DNA from: Flavobacteriales bacterium
GTDB taxonomy: Bacteria; Bacteroidota; Bacteroidia; Flavobacteriales_C; GCA-002722245
Assembly: GCA_029251005.1 (NCBI GenBank)
Contig: JAQXEE010000130.1
Location: 67,328-122,238, forward strand
Direction of reading: 5' to 3'
DNA length: 54,911 nucleotides
The stretch's first letter is position 1. Every line of letters begins with the position of its first letter. This document shows, piece after piece, positions 42,982-53,071 of the stretch. The position numbers and the translations under genes were made by a program. The notes under the pieces were generated by a model, which saw only the letters and a program-made list of their open reading frames with translations, made no database searches and had not been told where the DNA came from.

Positions 42982-45900
42982 ATGTCTGAATTGACTAAAT
43001 TTACTCAAAGGATTAATTTTGCTGATGCCAAGGCGCGTCCTGAATATCCTGATTTTCTTGAAGTACAGTTACAATCTTTTTCAAACTTTTTTCAGTTCGA
43101 AACTACTCCTGAGAATAGAGAAACTGAAGGTTTGTTTAAAGTATTTAACGAAAACTTTCCTATTACCGATGCAAGAAATCAATTCGTTTTAGAATTTTTA
43201 GATTATTTTGTTGATCCTCCACGCTATTCACTAGAAGAATGTATACAAAGAGGACTTACCTATAGTGTTCCTCTTAAGGCCAAACTAAAATTATACTGTA
43301 CTGATGAAGAACATGAAGATTTTGAAACAATTGTTCAAGATGTTTATTTAGGTACTATTCCTTATATGACCCCAAAGGGTACTTTTGTTATAAATGGAGC
43401 TGAGCGTGTTATTGTTTCTCAGTTACACCGTTCACCAGGTGTGTTTTTCGGTCAAAGCCGTCACGCAAATGGTACTAAGTTGTATTCTGCAAGGATTATT
43501 CCTTTTAAGGGATCTTGGATTGAATTTGCAACTGACATTAATAGTGTAATGTACGCTTACATAGATCGTAAGAAGAAATTACCTGTTACAACTTTGTTAA
43601 GGGCTATTGGTTACGAGTCCGATAAAGACATCTTAGAGATTTTTAATCTTGCAGATGAAATTAAAGTAAATAAAAAGAATCTTAAGAAGACAGTTGGAAG
43701 AAAACTTGCAGCTCGTATTTTAAGGTCATGGGTAGAAGATTTCGTTGATGAAGATACAGGTGAAGTTGTATCTATTGAAAGAAATGAAATTATTATCGAT
43801 AGAGAAACAGTTATTGAAGAAGATCATTTGGAGCTTATTGAAGATTCAGGTTCTAAAACTATTCTTTTACATAAAGAGGATGCTTCAAGCGCTGATTTTG
43901 CGATTATCTACAATACGTTACAAAAAGATACTTCAAACTCTGAAAAAGAGGCTGTTGAACATATTTATAGAGTTCTACGTAATGCAGAACCGCCAGATAT
44001 GGACACTGCTAGAGGAGTAATTGATAAATTATTTTTCTCTGACTCAAGATATGATCTTGGTGAGGTTGGTAGATATAGAATTAATAAAAAATTAGGAAAT
44101 GACTTATCGGAAGCATCTCGTGTGCTTACTAGAGAGGATATTATTTCTATAATTAAGTATTTAATTGAATTAATCAATGCTAAGGCTGAGATTGATGATA
44201 TTGATCACTTATCTAACAGACGGGTTAGAACGGTTGGTGAGCAGCTTTATTCTCAATTTGGAGTTGGTTTGGCTAGAATGGCTAGAACAATAAGAGAGAG
44301 AATGAATGTTCGTGACAATGAAGTATTTACTGCAACAGATTTGATTAATGCCAAAACATTATCATCTGTTATAAATTCTTTCTTTGGAACTAACCAACTT
44401 TCTCAGTTTATGGATCAAACGAATCCATTAGCTGAAATCACCAACAAAAGGAGATTGTCTGCCCTTGGACCTGGAGGTTTATCTAGAGAAAGAGCAGGGT
44501 TTGAAGTACGAGATGTTCATTACACCCACTACGGAAGACTTTGTACAATCGAAACACCTGAGGGACCAAATATTGGTTTAATTTCCTCGCTTTGTGTTTA
44601 TGCTAAAATAAACAAGCTTGGTTTTATCGAAACACCCTACAGAGATGTTGTAGACGGGAAAGTTGATTTAACTAAGTTTAAATACTATTCCGCTGAAGAA
44701 GAAGAAGGCAAGTTAATTGCTCAGGCTAATGCTACTTTAAACAACGATGGTACATTTGCAAAAAATTCTGTTAAAGCAAGATTGGAGGCCGATTATCCTA
44801 TTGTCGAGCCAAAAGACCTCGCAATGATGGATGTTGCACCTAACCAAATAGCTTCTATAGCAGCTTCGCTTATTCCATTCTTAGAGCATGATGATGCAAA
44901 CAGGGCTTTGATGGGATCTAACATGATGCGTCAGGCTGTTCCTCTTTTAAGACCCCAAGCTCCTATTGTTGGAACTGGTTTAGTGAAGCAAGTTGCCAGA
45001 GATTCTAGGGTTTTAATTAACTCTGAAGGACAAGGTCAGGTTGAATATGTTGATGCGAATGAAATTCACATTAGATATAATAGAACTGATCAGGAAAAGT
45101 TAGTAAGTTTTGAAGATGATTTAAGAATCTACAAACTAACAAAATTTAAGAAAACTAACCAGGGTACTTGTATCAATCTTAAACCAATCGTAAGTAAAGG
45201 ACAATCTGTCACAAAAGGTCAGGTTCTTTGTGAGGGATATGCTACTGAAAATGGTGAATTAGCTATTGGACGTAACTTAAAAGTTGCATTTATGCCTTGG
45301 AAGGGGTATAATTTTGAGGATGCAATTGTAATCTCAGAGAAGGTTGTAAAGGAAGATATTTATACTTCAGTTCATATTGAAGAGTTCGTAATGCAGGTAA
45401 GAGATACTAAACGTGGTTTAGAAGAACTTACTGCTGATATTCCAAACGTAAGTGAGGAAGCAACAAAGGACTTGGATGAAAATGGTATGATTAGAGTTGG
45501 TGCCGAGGTTAAAGAAGGTGACATTTTAATTGGTAAAATTACTCCTAAAGGTGAAACAGATCCTACACCTGAAGAAAAGCTTTTAAGAGCAATATTCGGT
45601 GATAAAGCAGGTGATGTAAAAGATGCTTCATTGAAAGTTTCTCCATCTGTTACTGGTGTTGTAATTGACAAGTTATTGTTTTCACGTGCAATTAAAGACA
45701 GGAAGTCTAGAGCTGATGAGAAGAATGCTGTCGCTAAACTAGAAGAAACATTCAAAAAGAACCTTAATGAAGTAAAAGGAGTTTTACTTGATAAGCTTTG
45801 GAAAATTGTTGAAGGTAAAACTTCTGCAGGTGTATTTAATTTGTACAAGGAAGAATTAATTGGAAAAGGATCAAAATTCACCAAAAAAGCTTTAGCGGAT

Positions 45901-46791
45901 ATCGATTATGATAATGTGAATCCTATGAACTGGTCGAAAGACGAGGGGATAAATGATATGATTAAGAGATTGATTCATAACTTTAACATTAAAGCTTCTG
46001 ATATTTTAGGTGCACATAAACGTAAAAAGTTTGCAATTACTGTAGGTGATGAATTACCTCAAGGTATAGTTAAGCTTGCTAAAGTTTATTTAGCCAAGAA
46101 GAGAAAGTTAAAGGTTGGTGATAAAATGGCGGGTCGTCATGGTAACAAAGGTATCGTTGCGAGAATTGTTCGTGAAGAAGACATGCCTTTCTTAGAAGAC
46201 GGAACTCCTGTAGATATTGTTCTTAATCCATTAGGTGTGCCTTCTCGTATGAACTTAGGTCAAATTTATGAGACTGTTCTTGCTTGGGCTGGTGAAAAAT
46301 TAGGGATGAAGTTTGCAACTCCAATTTTTGACGGTGCATCATTAGACCAAATCAAAGAATATACTGATAAAGCTGGAATCAATGAAAACGGACAAACTTA
46401 TCTTTATGATGGTGGTTCTGGTGAAAGATTTGATCAACCGGGTACTGTAGGTATTATTTATATGTTAAAATTAGGTCACTTAGTTGATGACAAAATGCAT
46501 GCTCGTTCAATTGGACCATACTCACTTATTACTCAACAACCACTTGGAGGTAAAGCTCAGTTTGGAGGTCAGAGATTTGGAGAGATGGAAGTTTGGGCAC
46601 TTGAGGCATTTGGTGCATCTAATATCCTTCGAGAAATTCTTACTGTTAAGTCTGATGACGTTTATGGTAGAGCTAAAGCTTATGAAGCAATTGTTAAAGG
46701 TGAAGCAATGCCTGAACCAGGTATTCCTGAATCGTTTAATGTATTGTTACATGAACTTCAAGGATTAGGACTTAACATTACTTTAGGTTAA
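42982..46791 (+). CDS. rpoB: DNA-directed RNA polymerase subunit beta
   Basis: The 1269-residue beta subunit of RNA polymerase. The rifampicin-pocket region is [20 protein letters not shown], followed by [15 protein letters not shown] and [20 protein letters not shown]. At the E. coli His526 position there is Asn488, and at E. coli Pro560 there is Thr522; Asp478, Arg491 and Ser493 match wild type (E. coli 516, 529 and 531). The C-terminal region contains MAGRHGNKG and [24 protein letters not shown], both invariant. Start ATG 42982. It follows rplL after a spacer and precedes rpoC by 42 bp. Confidence 0.98.
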   Translation: MSELTKFTQRINFADAKARPEYPDFLEVQLQSFSNFFQFETTPENRETEGLFKVFNENFPITDARNQFVLEFLDYFVDPPRYSLEECIQRGLTYSVPLKAKLKLYCTDEEHEDFETIVQDVYLGTIPYMTPKGTFVINGAERVIVSQLHRSPGVFFGQSRHANGTKLYSARIIPFKGSWIEFATDINSVMYAYIDRKKKLPVTTLLRAIGYESDKDILEIFNLADEIKVNKKNLKKTVGRKLAARILRSWVEDFVDEDTGEVVSIERNEIIIDRETVIEEDHLELIEDSGSKTILLHKEDASSADFAIIYNTLQKDTSNSEKEAVEHIYRVLRNAEPPDMDTARGVIDKLFFSDSRYDLGEVGRYRINKKLGNDLSEASRVLTREDIISIIKYLIELINAKAEIDDIDHLSNRRVRTVGEQLYSQFGVGLARMARTIRERMNVRDNEVFTATDLINAKTLSSVINSFFGTNQLSQFMDQTNPLAEITNKRRLSALGPGGLSRERAGFEVRDVHYTHYGRLCTIETPEGPNIGLISSLCVYAKINKLGFIETPYRDVVDGKVDLTKFKYYSAEEEEGKLIAQANATLNNDGTFAKNSVKARLEADYPIVEPKDLAMMDVAPNQIASIAASLIPFLEHDDANRALMGSNMMRQAVPLLRPQAPIVGTGLVKQVARDSRVLINSEGQGQVEYVDANEIHIRYNRTDQEKLVSFEDDLRIYKLTKFKKTNQGTCINLKPIVSKGQSVTKGQVLCEGYATENGELAIGRNLKVAFMPWKGYNFEDAIVISEKVVKEDIYTSVHIEEFVMQVRDTKRGLEELTADIPNVSEEATKDLDENGMIRVGAEVKEGDILIGKITPKGETDPTPEEKLLRAIFGDKAGDVKDASLKVSPSVTGVVIDKLLFSRAIKDRKSRADEKNAVAKLEETFKKNLNEVKGVLLDKLWKIVEGKTSAGVFNLYKEELIGKGSKFTKKALADIDYDNVNPMNWSKDEGINDMIKRLIHNFNIKASDILGAHKRKKFAITVGDELPQGIVKLAKVYLAKKRKLKVGDKMAGRHGNKGIVARIVREEDMPFLEDGTPVDIVLNPLGVPSRMNLGQIYETVLAWAGEKLGMKFATPIFDGASLDQIKEYTDKAGINENGQTYLYDGGSGERFDQPGTVGIIYMLKLGHLVDDKMHARSIGPYSLITQQPLGGKAQFGGQRFGEMEVWALEAFGASNILREILTVKSDDVYGRAKAYEAIVKGEAMPEPGIPESFNVLLHELQGLGLNITLG

Positions 46792-46833
46792 TCCAGGTAA
46801 CTGATTTTTTGTTGAATTTATTATCGTACAACG

Positions 46834-49800
46834 ATGGCATATAGAAAAAACGTAAAAACTCCACCAAAATTTGATAAGATAACTATTAGTTTATCTTCTC
46901 CAGAATTAATTCTGGATCGCTCAAGTGGTGAAGTAATAAAACCAGAGACAATTAACTATAGAACTTATAAGCCTGAAAGGGATGGTTTGTTCTGTGAAAG
47001 AATTTTCGGTCCTGTTAAGGATTGGGAATGTCACTGTGGAAAATATAAGAGAATCCGTTACAAAGGAATTGTTTGTGATAGATGTGGAGTTGAAGTAACG
47101 GAAAAGAAAGTTCGTCGTGAGAGAATGGGACACATCCAATTGGTTGTGCCTGTTTGTCACATATGGTACTTCCGCTCCTTACCAAACAAAATGGGTTACC
47201 TTTTAGGTTTACCTACTAAGAAATTAGATATGATTATTTACTACGAGAGATATGTCGTAGTAAACGCAGGTGAGGCTGTGAACAAAGACGGGGAGCCGTT
47301 AGATTATTTAGAGTTCTTAACTGAAGAAGAATATTTAGACATCTGTGATGCTTTACCTAAAGAGAATCAATTCTTAGATAATTCAGATCCAAACAAATTT
47401 GTTGCCGCAATGGGAGCCGAGGCGTTAGAAATGCTATTGAAGAGATTGGACTTAGATGCATTGTCTTATGAATTAAGGCACAAGGCAAACACTGAAACTT
47501 CCCAACAAAGAAAAGCGGAAGCTTTAAAAAGGTTAAATGTTGTTGAGGCTTTTAGATCAGCAAACAAGCATATTGAGAATCGTCCTGAATGGATGATTAT
47601 TAAAGTTGTTCCTGTTATTCCACCAGAATTAAGACCATTAGTTCCATTGGATGGAGGACGTTTTGCTACTTCTGATTTAAATGATTTATACAGAAGAGTT
47701 ATCATAAGAAACAACCGTTTGAAGCGATTGATTGAGATCAAAGCTCCAGAGGTAATTTTACGTAATGAAAAACGTATGTTACAAGAGGCAGTTGATTCAT
47801 TATTCGATAACTCTAGAAAAGCAAATGCTGTTAAAACTGATGCTAACAGAGCTCTAAAGTCTTTATCAGATTCTTTAAAAGGTAAGTCTGGACGTTTCCG
47901 TCAAAACTTATTAGGAAAAAGAGTTGATTATTCTGCAAGATCAGTAATTATTGTTGGACCTACATTAAAATTACATGAATGTGGAATTCCAAAGAGCATG
48001 GCTGCTGAACTTTATAAGCCATTTGTCATTCGTAAGATGATTGAAAGAGGTATCGTAAAGACAGTGAAATCTGCCAAAAAAATGGTAGATAAGAAAGATC
48101 CTGTTGTTTGGGATATTTTGGAAAACGTGTTAAAGGGACATCCTGTTTTACTTAACCGTGCTCCTACGCTTCACCGTCTTGGTATCCAGGCATTTCAACC
48201 AAAATTAATTGAAGGAAAAGCAATTCAATTACATCCACTAGCATGTTCGGCATTTAATGCCGATTTTGATGGGGATCAAATGGCGGTTCATCTTCCATTA
48301 GGTAACGCGGCGATTTTGGAAGCGCAAATGTTAATGTTAGCTTCCCACAATATATTAAACCCTGCAAATGGTCAGCCTATTACTGTTCCGTCTCAGGATA
48401 TGGTATTAGGGCTTTATTATATTACCAAGTCAAAGAAAGGAACTAAAAAGGAGCCTGTTAAAGGTGAAGGAATGACTTTCTATTCTTCCGAAGAGGTAAT
48501 TATAGCGCTGAATGAAAAAGCAGTTGAGCTTCATGCTAATATTAAAGTAAAAGCAACTGTTAGAGAAAACGAAGAACTAGTTGAAAAGATTATAAAAACT
48601 ACAGTTGGTAGAGTTTTGTTTAATCAAGATGTTCCAAAAGCAGTTGGTTTCATTGATAAACTTTTAACTAAAAAGGAACTTAAAAATGTAATCTCTGAGG
48701 TAATTAGAATTACAGGAATGGCAGATACAACTGAATTCTTAGATAAGATTAAGGAAAGAGGTTTCTATAATGCTTTCAAAGGTGGTTTGTCGTTCTCATT
48801 AAATGATGTAATTATTCCTGAGGAAAAGGTTACTTTAATAGCTCAAGCTGAAGAGAAAATCACTGAGATAAAGAATAATTATAACATGGGGTTCATCACC
48901 AATAACGAGCGTTATAACCAAGTTATTGATGTATGGAGTAGAACAAATGTTGAGTTAACAGAAGTTCTTATGAACAATTTGGAGACGGATCGACAAGGGT
49001 TTAATTCAGTTTATATGATGTACCATTCTGGTGCTAGGGGATCTAAAGAACAGATCCGTCAGTTATCAGGAATGAGAGGTTTAATGGCTAAGCCACAAAA
49101 GTCGGGTGCTACCTCCCAAGCTGTAATTGAAAATCCAATTATATCTAACTTTAAAGAAGGGCTTTCAATTCTTGAGTACTTTATTTCTACTCACGGTGCT
49201 CGTAAAGGTCTTGCAGATACGGCTCTTAAAACGGCTGATGCAGGTTACCTAACACGTCGTTTAGTTGACGTTGCCCAGGATGTTGTTGTTACTGCATTGG
49301 ATTGTGGAACGTTAAGAGGTCTTGAAGCTACTGCCTTAACTAAGGATGATGAAGTTGTTGAAACTTTAGGAGCTAGGATCGAAGGTAGAACTTCTGTTCA
49401 TGATGTTTACCATCCTCAAACAGGCGAAATTATTGTAAACGCTGGTGAAGAAATCACTGCTATCATTGCGGATATTATTGAAGAGTCTCCAATTGATACT
49501 GTTGAAATTAGATCAGCACTTACTTGTGAACAAGGTAGAGGTATATGTGCTAAATGTTACGGTAGAAATTTAGCTTCTGGAAGGCAAGTTAAACCAGGCG
49601 AAGCTGTTGGTGTTATTGCAGCACAATCGATTGGTGAACCTGGAACTCAGTTGACACTAAGAACTTTCCATGTTGGGGGTACTGCTTCCACATCTTCTGC
49701 CGATAGCAAAAACATTGTTAAGTATGATGGTATTTTAGAAATTGATGAACTAAAGACTGTTGCCGGGGAAAATGATTTAGGTGAAAAAGTAAATATAGTT

Positions 49801-51129
49801 ATTGGTCGTTCGGCTGAAATGAGAGTTGTTGATCCTAAAACCAAAATCCAATTAACTTCTAACCTTATTCCTTATGGAGCATCATTATATATTAAGCCTG
49901 GTAAGAAAGTTAAAAAAGGGGATGTAGTTTGTGATTGGGATCCATATAATGCTTCTATTATTTCTGAAGAATCAGGTAAGGTTCAATTTGATTTTATTGA
50001 GGAAGGAATTACATTTAGAGTCGAGTCTGATGAGCAGACTGGATTTGAAGAAAAGGTAATCGTTGAAAATAGAGACAAAAAAAGAAATCCTAATATTCAA
50101 ATCGTTAAAGGTGACGAAGTTATCAGATCTTACGCACTTCCGGTTGGAGCTCATATTAGTGTTGAAATTGGTGAAACAATTAAGCCTGGTCAAATTTTAG
50201 CTAAAATTCCTCGTTCTGCCGCGAAAGGTGGTGATATTACTGGTGGACTTCCTAGGGTAACTGAGTTATTCGAAGCTCGGAATCCATCAAATCCAGCTGT
50301 TGTTGCTGAAGTTGATGGTATTGTGACTTACGGGAAAATCAAACGTGGTAATAGAGAAGTAATTGTTGAAGCTAAAACAGGTCAAATTAAGAAATACTTA
50401 GTTCCATTATCCAAGCATATTTTAGTTCAGGAAAACGATTATATCAAAGCTGGGATGTCTCTATCTGAAGGGGCTATTACTCCGAGTGATATACTAAGAA
50501 TACAAGGTCCAACAAAGGTTCAGGAATACATTGTAAATGAGATCCAAGAAGTTTATCGTTTACAAGGTGTTGGTATTAACGACAAGCATTTTGAAGTAAT
50601 CGTTCGTCAGATGATGAGAAAAGTTGTTATTGACGACGCTGGAGATACTAAATTCTTAGAAAAAGAAATTGCAAATAAGATTGATTTCAATAAAGAGAAT
50701 GATAATATTTTTGGTAAAATGGTTGTTGTTGAAGTTGGAGGTTCTGCCGAATTAAAACCTGGACAAATAATTACTGCTCGTAAATTAAGAGAAGAGAACT
50801 CTAGTTTAAGAAGAGAAGATAAAGTTTTGGTTGAGGCAAGGGAAGCAATTCCAGCAACATCTACGGCAATTCTTCAAGGTATTACTAGAGCATCATTGCA
50901 AACTAATTCCTTTATTTCTGCAGCATCTTTCCAAGAAACAACTAAAGTCCTTAATGAGGCTGCAGTAAATGGAAAGATTGATTATTTGGAAGGACTGAAA
51001 GAGAATGTTATTGTTGGTAAGAAAATACCAGCTGGTACAGGTTTAAAACTGTATGATAACATTGTTGTTGGTTCTAAAGAAGAATATCAAGCTTTAATTG
51101 ATTCAAAAAAAATGAGCGAAGAATTATAG
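46834..51129 (+). CDS. rpoC: DNA-directed RNA polymerase subunit beta'
   Basis: The 1431-residue beta' subunit. The N-terminal zinc site is [20 protein letters not shown], the catalytic Mg site is [12 protein letters not shown], the bridge-helix/trigger region contains [20 protein letters not shown], and the second zinc site is [15 protein letters not shown] plus the earlier Cys in ALDCGTLRG. Length fits Bacteroidetes, which have a longer C-terminal portion than E. coli (1407). A DUF3467 gene starts 1 bp after the stop. Confidence 0.98.
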   Translation: MAYRKNVKTPPKFDKITISLSSPELILDRSSGEVIKPETINYRTYKPERDGLFCERIFGPVKDWECHCGKYKRIRYKGIVCDRCGVEVTEKKVRRERMGHIQLVVPVCHIWYFRSLPNKMGYLLGLPTKKLDMIIYYERYVVVNAGEAVNKDGEPLDYLEFLTEEEYLDICDALPKENQFLDNSDPNKFVAAMGAEALEMLLKRLDLDALSYELRHKANTETSQQRKAEALKRLNVVEAFRSANKHIENRPEWMIIKVVPVIPPELRPLVPLDGGRFATSDLNDLYRRVIIRNNRLKRLIEIKAPEVILRNEKRMLQEAVDSLFDNSRKANAVKTDANRALKSLSDSLKGKSGRFRQNLLGKRVDYSARSVIIVGPTLKLHECGIPKSMAAELYKPFVIRKMIERGIVKTVKSAKKMVDKKDPVVWDILENVLKGHPVLLNRAPTLHRLGIQAFQPKLIEGKAIQLHPLACSAFNADFDGDQMAVHLPLGNAAILEAQMLMLASHNILNPANGQPITVPSQDMVLGLYYITKSKKGTKKEPVKGEGMTFYSSEEVIIALNEKAVELHANIKVKATVRENEELVEKIIKTTVGRVLFNQDVPKAVGFIDKLLTKKELKNVISEVIRITGMADTTEFLDKIKERGFYNAFKGGLSFSLNDVIIPEEKVTLIAQAEEKITEIKNNYNMGFITNNERYNQVIDVWSRTNVELTEVLMNNLETDRQGFNSVYMMYHSGARGSKEQIRQLSGMRGLMAKPQKSGATSQAVIENPIISNFKEGLSILEYFISTHGARKGLADTALKTADAGYLTRRLVDVAQDVVVTALDCGTLRGLEATALTKDDEVVETLGARIEGRTSVHDVYHPQTGEIIVNAGEEITAIIADIIEESPIDTVEIRSALTCEQGRGICAKCYGRNLASGRQVKPGEAVGVIAAQSIGEPGTQLTLRTFHVGGTASTSSADSKNIVKYDGILEIDELKTVAGENDLGEKVNIVIGRSAEMRVVDPKTKIQLTSNLIPYGASLYIKPGKKVKKGDVVCDWDPYNASIISEESGKVQFDFIEEGITFRVESDEQTGFEEKVIVENRDKKRNPNIQIVKGDEVIRSYALPVGAHISVEIGETIKPGQILAKIPRSAAKGGDITGGLPRVTELFEARNPSNPAVVAEVDGIVTYGKIKRGNREVIVEAKTGQIKKYLVPLSKHILVQENDYIKAGMSLSEGAITPSDILRIQGPTKVQEYIVNEIQEVYRLQGVGINDKHFEVIVRQMMRKVVIDDAGDTKFLEKEIANKIDFNKENDNIFGKMVVVEVGGSAELKPGQIITARKLREENSSLRREDKVLVEAREAIPATSTAILQGITRASLQTNSFISAASFQETTKVLNEAAVNGKIDYLEGLKENVIVGKKIPAGTGLKLYDNIVVGSKEEYQALIDSKKMSEEL

Positions 51130-51130
51130 T

Positions 51131-51466
51131 ATGAGCGACTTTAAAGAGGATAATCAACAAGAACCGAATCAACTAAGTATTGAACTTAGCGAAGAGGTTT
51201 CTGATGGTGAATATTCAAATTTGGCTATCATTTCACATTCGAATTCAGAGTTTATTATGGATTTTGTGAAAATTATGCCAGGTGTGCCAAAAGCTAGAGT
51301 TAAGAGTAGGGTTGTAATGACTCCTCAAAACACAAAACGGTTGGTTAATGCTTTAAACGAAAACATACGGAAATTTGAACAAATTAATGGACCGATAAAA
51401 GAAGCAAATGATCCTGGATCGAAAGGCTTTCCGATCAACTTTGGCGGTACAAAAGCAGAAGCCTAA
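51131..51466 (+). CDS. DUF3467 domain protein
   Basis: A 111-residue protein with EEVSDGEYSNLAIISHSNSE and FVKIMPGVPKARVKSRVVMTPQNTKRL, the DUF3467 signature. Function is unknown; in Bacteroidetes this gene very often follows rpoC, as it does here with a single-base gap. The strict link suggests a role connected to RNA polymerase or its expression, but that is inference. A strong terminator follows at once. Confidence 0.88.
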   Translation: MSDFKEDNQQEPNQLSIELSEEVSDGEYSNLAIISHSNSEFIMDFVKIMPGVPKARVKSRVVMTPQNTKRLVNALNENIRKFEQINGPIKEANDPGSKGFPINFGGTKAEA

Positions 51467-51472
51467 TAATTT

Positions 51473-51501
51473 AAACCCCTCGTTTTAACGAGGGGTTTTT
51501 T
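51473..51501 (+). terminator. rpoBC-DUF3467 terminator
   Basis: AAACCCCTCG / CGAGGGGTTT stem with a 6-nt loop and a T-run. It ends the secE-rpoC-DUF3467 cluster. Confidence 0.92.
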
Positions 51502-51520
51502 ATTTGTAATAAATATAAAT

Positions 51521-52672
51521 ATGGAGATTGTTGCAAAAACATTTGCGGGGCTAGAAGATCTATTAGCTTCTGAGATTGAAGTTGCTGGTGGTAAGAAAAT
51601 TAAAAAGATAAAAAGGGGTGTAACATTTGAAGGTAATGATGAATGTCTATATAAGTGTTTGCTTTCTCTGCGGACTGTTTTAAGACTATTAATACCTGTA
51701 TTTAAGTTCAAGGCTCATACAGAAAAAGATTTATATTTTAAGGCTAAGAAATTACCTTGGGAAGAATATATGGAACTTGATCAAACTTTTTCTATTGATT
51801 GTATTTCTAATTCGAGCGTATTTACTCATAATAAATTTGCAGGCTTAAGAGTTAAAGATGCATTGTGTGATCGTTTTAGATCTAGAAATAATGACAAGCG
51901 ACCTGATGTAAATATTAGAAACCCAGACTTACCAATTAATGTCCATATTAATGAACTCGATGTCACAATTCTTTTAGACGTAGCTGGGTTTTCTTTGCAT
52001 CAAAGGGGATATCGTAAAAAAGATCATATTGCGCCTTTAAATGAAGCACTAGCAGCGGGTATAATACTATTATCTAGTTGGGATAAAAAGACAGATTTAC
52101 TTGACCCAATGTGTGGTTCTGGAACAATTCTAATTGAAGCTGCTATGATTGCTCAAAATTTCCCTCCAAGATTATTTGTTAATTCATTCTCCATTGAGAA
52201 ATGGGACAATTTCGATAAACAATTGTGGGTTGCTGTTAAGAAGTTATTAAAAATGGAGATTGAACCTAGTTCTGTTAAATTTAAGGGGTTTGATATTTCA
52301 AGTAAAGCGGTGTCTATGACTAAATTTTCCGCGAGGGATATGATGCTTGACGATAGAATTCAAGTTGAAAACGTTGATTTTTTTGAAGCTGATAATAATT
52401 GGGATTCTGGTTTTATTATTAGTAATCCGCCTTATGGAGAGCGTTTAAAAGAAGATGATATTATTGGGTTTTATAAAGAAATCGGGAATACATTTAAAAA
52501 GAATTATTCTGGATTTCAAGCTTGGATATTGAGTAGTAATTTTGAAGCTTTAAAGTTTATTGGGCTAAAACCATCCAAGAAGATTCCTTTGAAAAATGCT
52601 GCACTAGATGTTAAATTACAAAAGTATGAAATGTATTCAGGTAGTAAGAAGGCTAGTAAACAAGTTGATTAG
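51521..52672 (+). CDS. THUMP-domain RNA N2-guanine methyltransferase (RlmL/YcbY N-terminal type)
   Basis: A 383-residue SAM-dependent methyltransferase. A THUMP/ferredoxin-like RNA-binding region (residues about 1-160) precedes the Rossmann domain with SAM loop LDPMCGSGTILIEAA (195-202 core) and catalytic SNPPYGERL (302-309). E. coli RlmL modifies 23S G2445 but carries an extra RlmK half, which this shorter protein lacks. The short form is common in Bacteroidetes and Firmicutes. Target site is inferred only. It has a single-gene layout after the rpoC terminator. Confidence 0.88.
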   Translation: MEIVAKTFAGLEDLLASEIEVAGGKKIKKIKRGVTFEGNDECLYKCLLSLRTVLRLLIPVFKFKAHTEKDLYFKAKKLPWEEYMELDQTFSIDCISNSSVFTHNKFAGLRVKDALCDRFRSRNNDKRPDVNIRNPDLPINVHINELDVTILLDVAGFSLHQRGYRKKDHIAPLNEALAAGIILLSSWDKKTDLLDPMCGSGTILIEAAMIAQNFPPRLFVNSFSIEKWDNFDKQLWVAVKKLLKMEIEPSSVKFKGFDISSKAVSMTKFSARDMMLDDRIQVENVDFFEADNNWDSGFIISNPPYGERLKEDDIIGFYKEIGNTFKKNYSGFQAWILSSNFEALKFIGLKPSKKIPLKNAALDVKLQKYEMYSGSKKASKQVD

Positions 52673-52683
52673 ATATTATGAAC

Positions 52684-52725
52684 TACATCAATAAGATTTT
52701 CGCTTCTCAAAGTCTTATTGATGTA
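52684..52725. repeat. Long hairpin after the methyltransferase gene
   Basis: TACATCAATAAGA (52684-52696) and TCTTATTGATGTA (52713-52725) are perfect 13-bp inverted copies, and the stem continues with one G-U and three A-U pairs to an 8-nt loop, 17 pairs in all. It begins 11 bp after the stop. It lacks a T-run, so its role (terminator, RNA stabiliser or remnant) is unclear. Confidence 0.7.
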
Positions 52726-52873
52726 ATCAATGCATCTTTATATTTAAAATCTAATTCCTGTCATCTTCTGGAATTGGTCTAGTGGACATGGATACTTCTA
52801 ATTTGTCTATAAAACCTTCAGATTTGAAGAATTTTAGGAAGACTAATCTGGCCCATTATCGGTGTGTTAATAT
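52726..52873. other. Intergenic remnant region
   Basis: About 150 bp with no intact gene. The minus strand has a short open stretch ending at 52750 (reads ...GFIDKLEVSMSTRPIPEDD...), not recognised. It may be the tail of a deleted gene. Confidence 0.35.
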
Positions 52874-53071
52874 CTAAAAGTATTTAATTTGTAAACTGCT
52901 GTTGACCTTCTTGAATTCTTTTCGAAATTTCATCAAATATTTTTTCAATTCATAATTTATCTTGCCCACTAACATAGGGAATAGTTGTATATTGTCTTTT
53001 ATTACAGTTAAAAGACTTCTGAATTGGTGTGAAGCCATTGAAATAAATTGGGACTTTAGTTCACTTAATTC
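52874..53071 (-). pseudogene. Histidine-kinase H-box remnant, out of frame with the upstream ORF
   Basis: In the reading frame offset by one from the big ORF, the minus strand continues ELSELKSQFISMASHQFR and then SLLTVIKDNIQLF, an unmistakable HisKA H-box (consensus SHQFRTPLTVIxSNIxLF). The T-P after Arg is S-L here, which is abnormal. A third frame then restores IFDEISKRIQEGQQQ (stop at 52884), the next HisKA helix, after an A6 run. So two single-base shifts interrupt the domain, and the HATPase domain that should follow is absent: 52.7-52.87 kb contains nothing like it. Either a decayed gene or, less likely, sequence errors. Confidence 0.8.

Noticed and set aside
44545-44547. RpoB Thr522 as a rifampicin-resistance change
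   Set aside because: It aligns with E. coli Pro560, outside the classical resistance cluster; only the His526-equivalent Asn488 is argued.
52740-52860. Insertion-sequence end near TAGTGGACATGG
   Set aside because: No terminal inverted repeat pair, target duplication or transposase remnant could be found around it.
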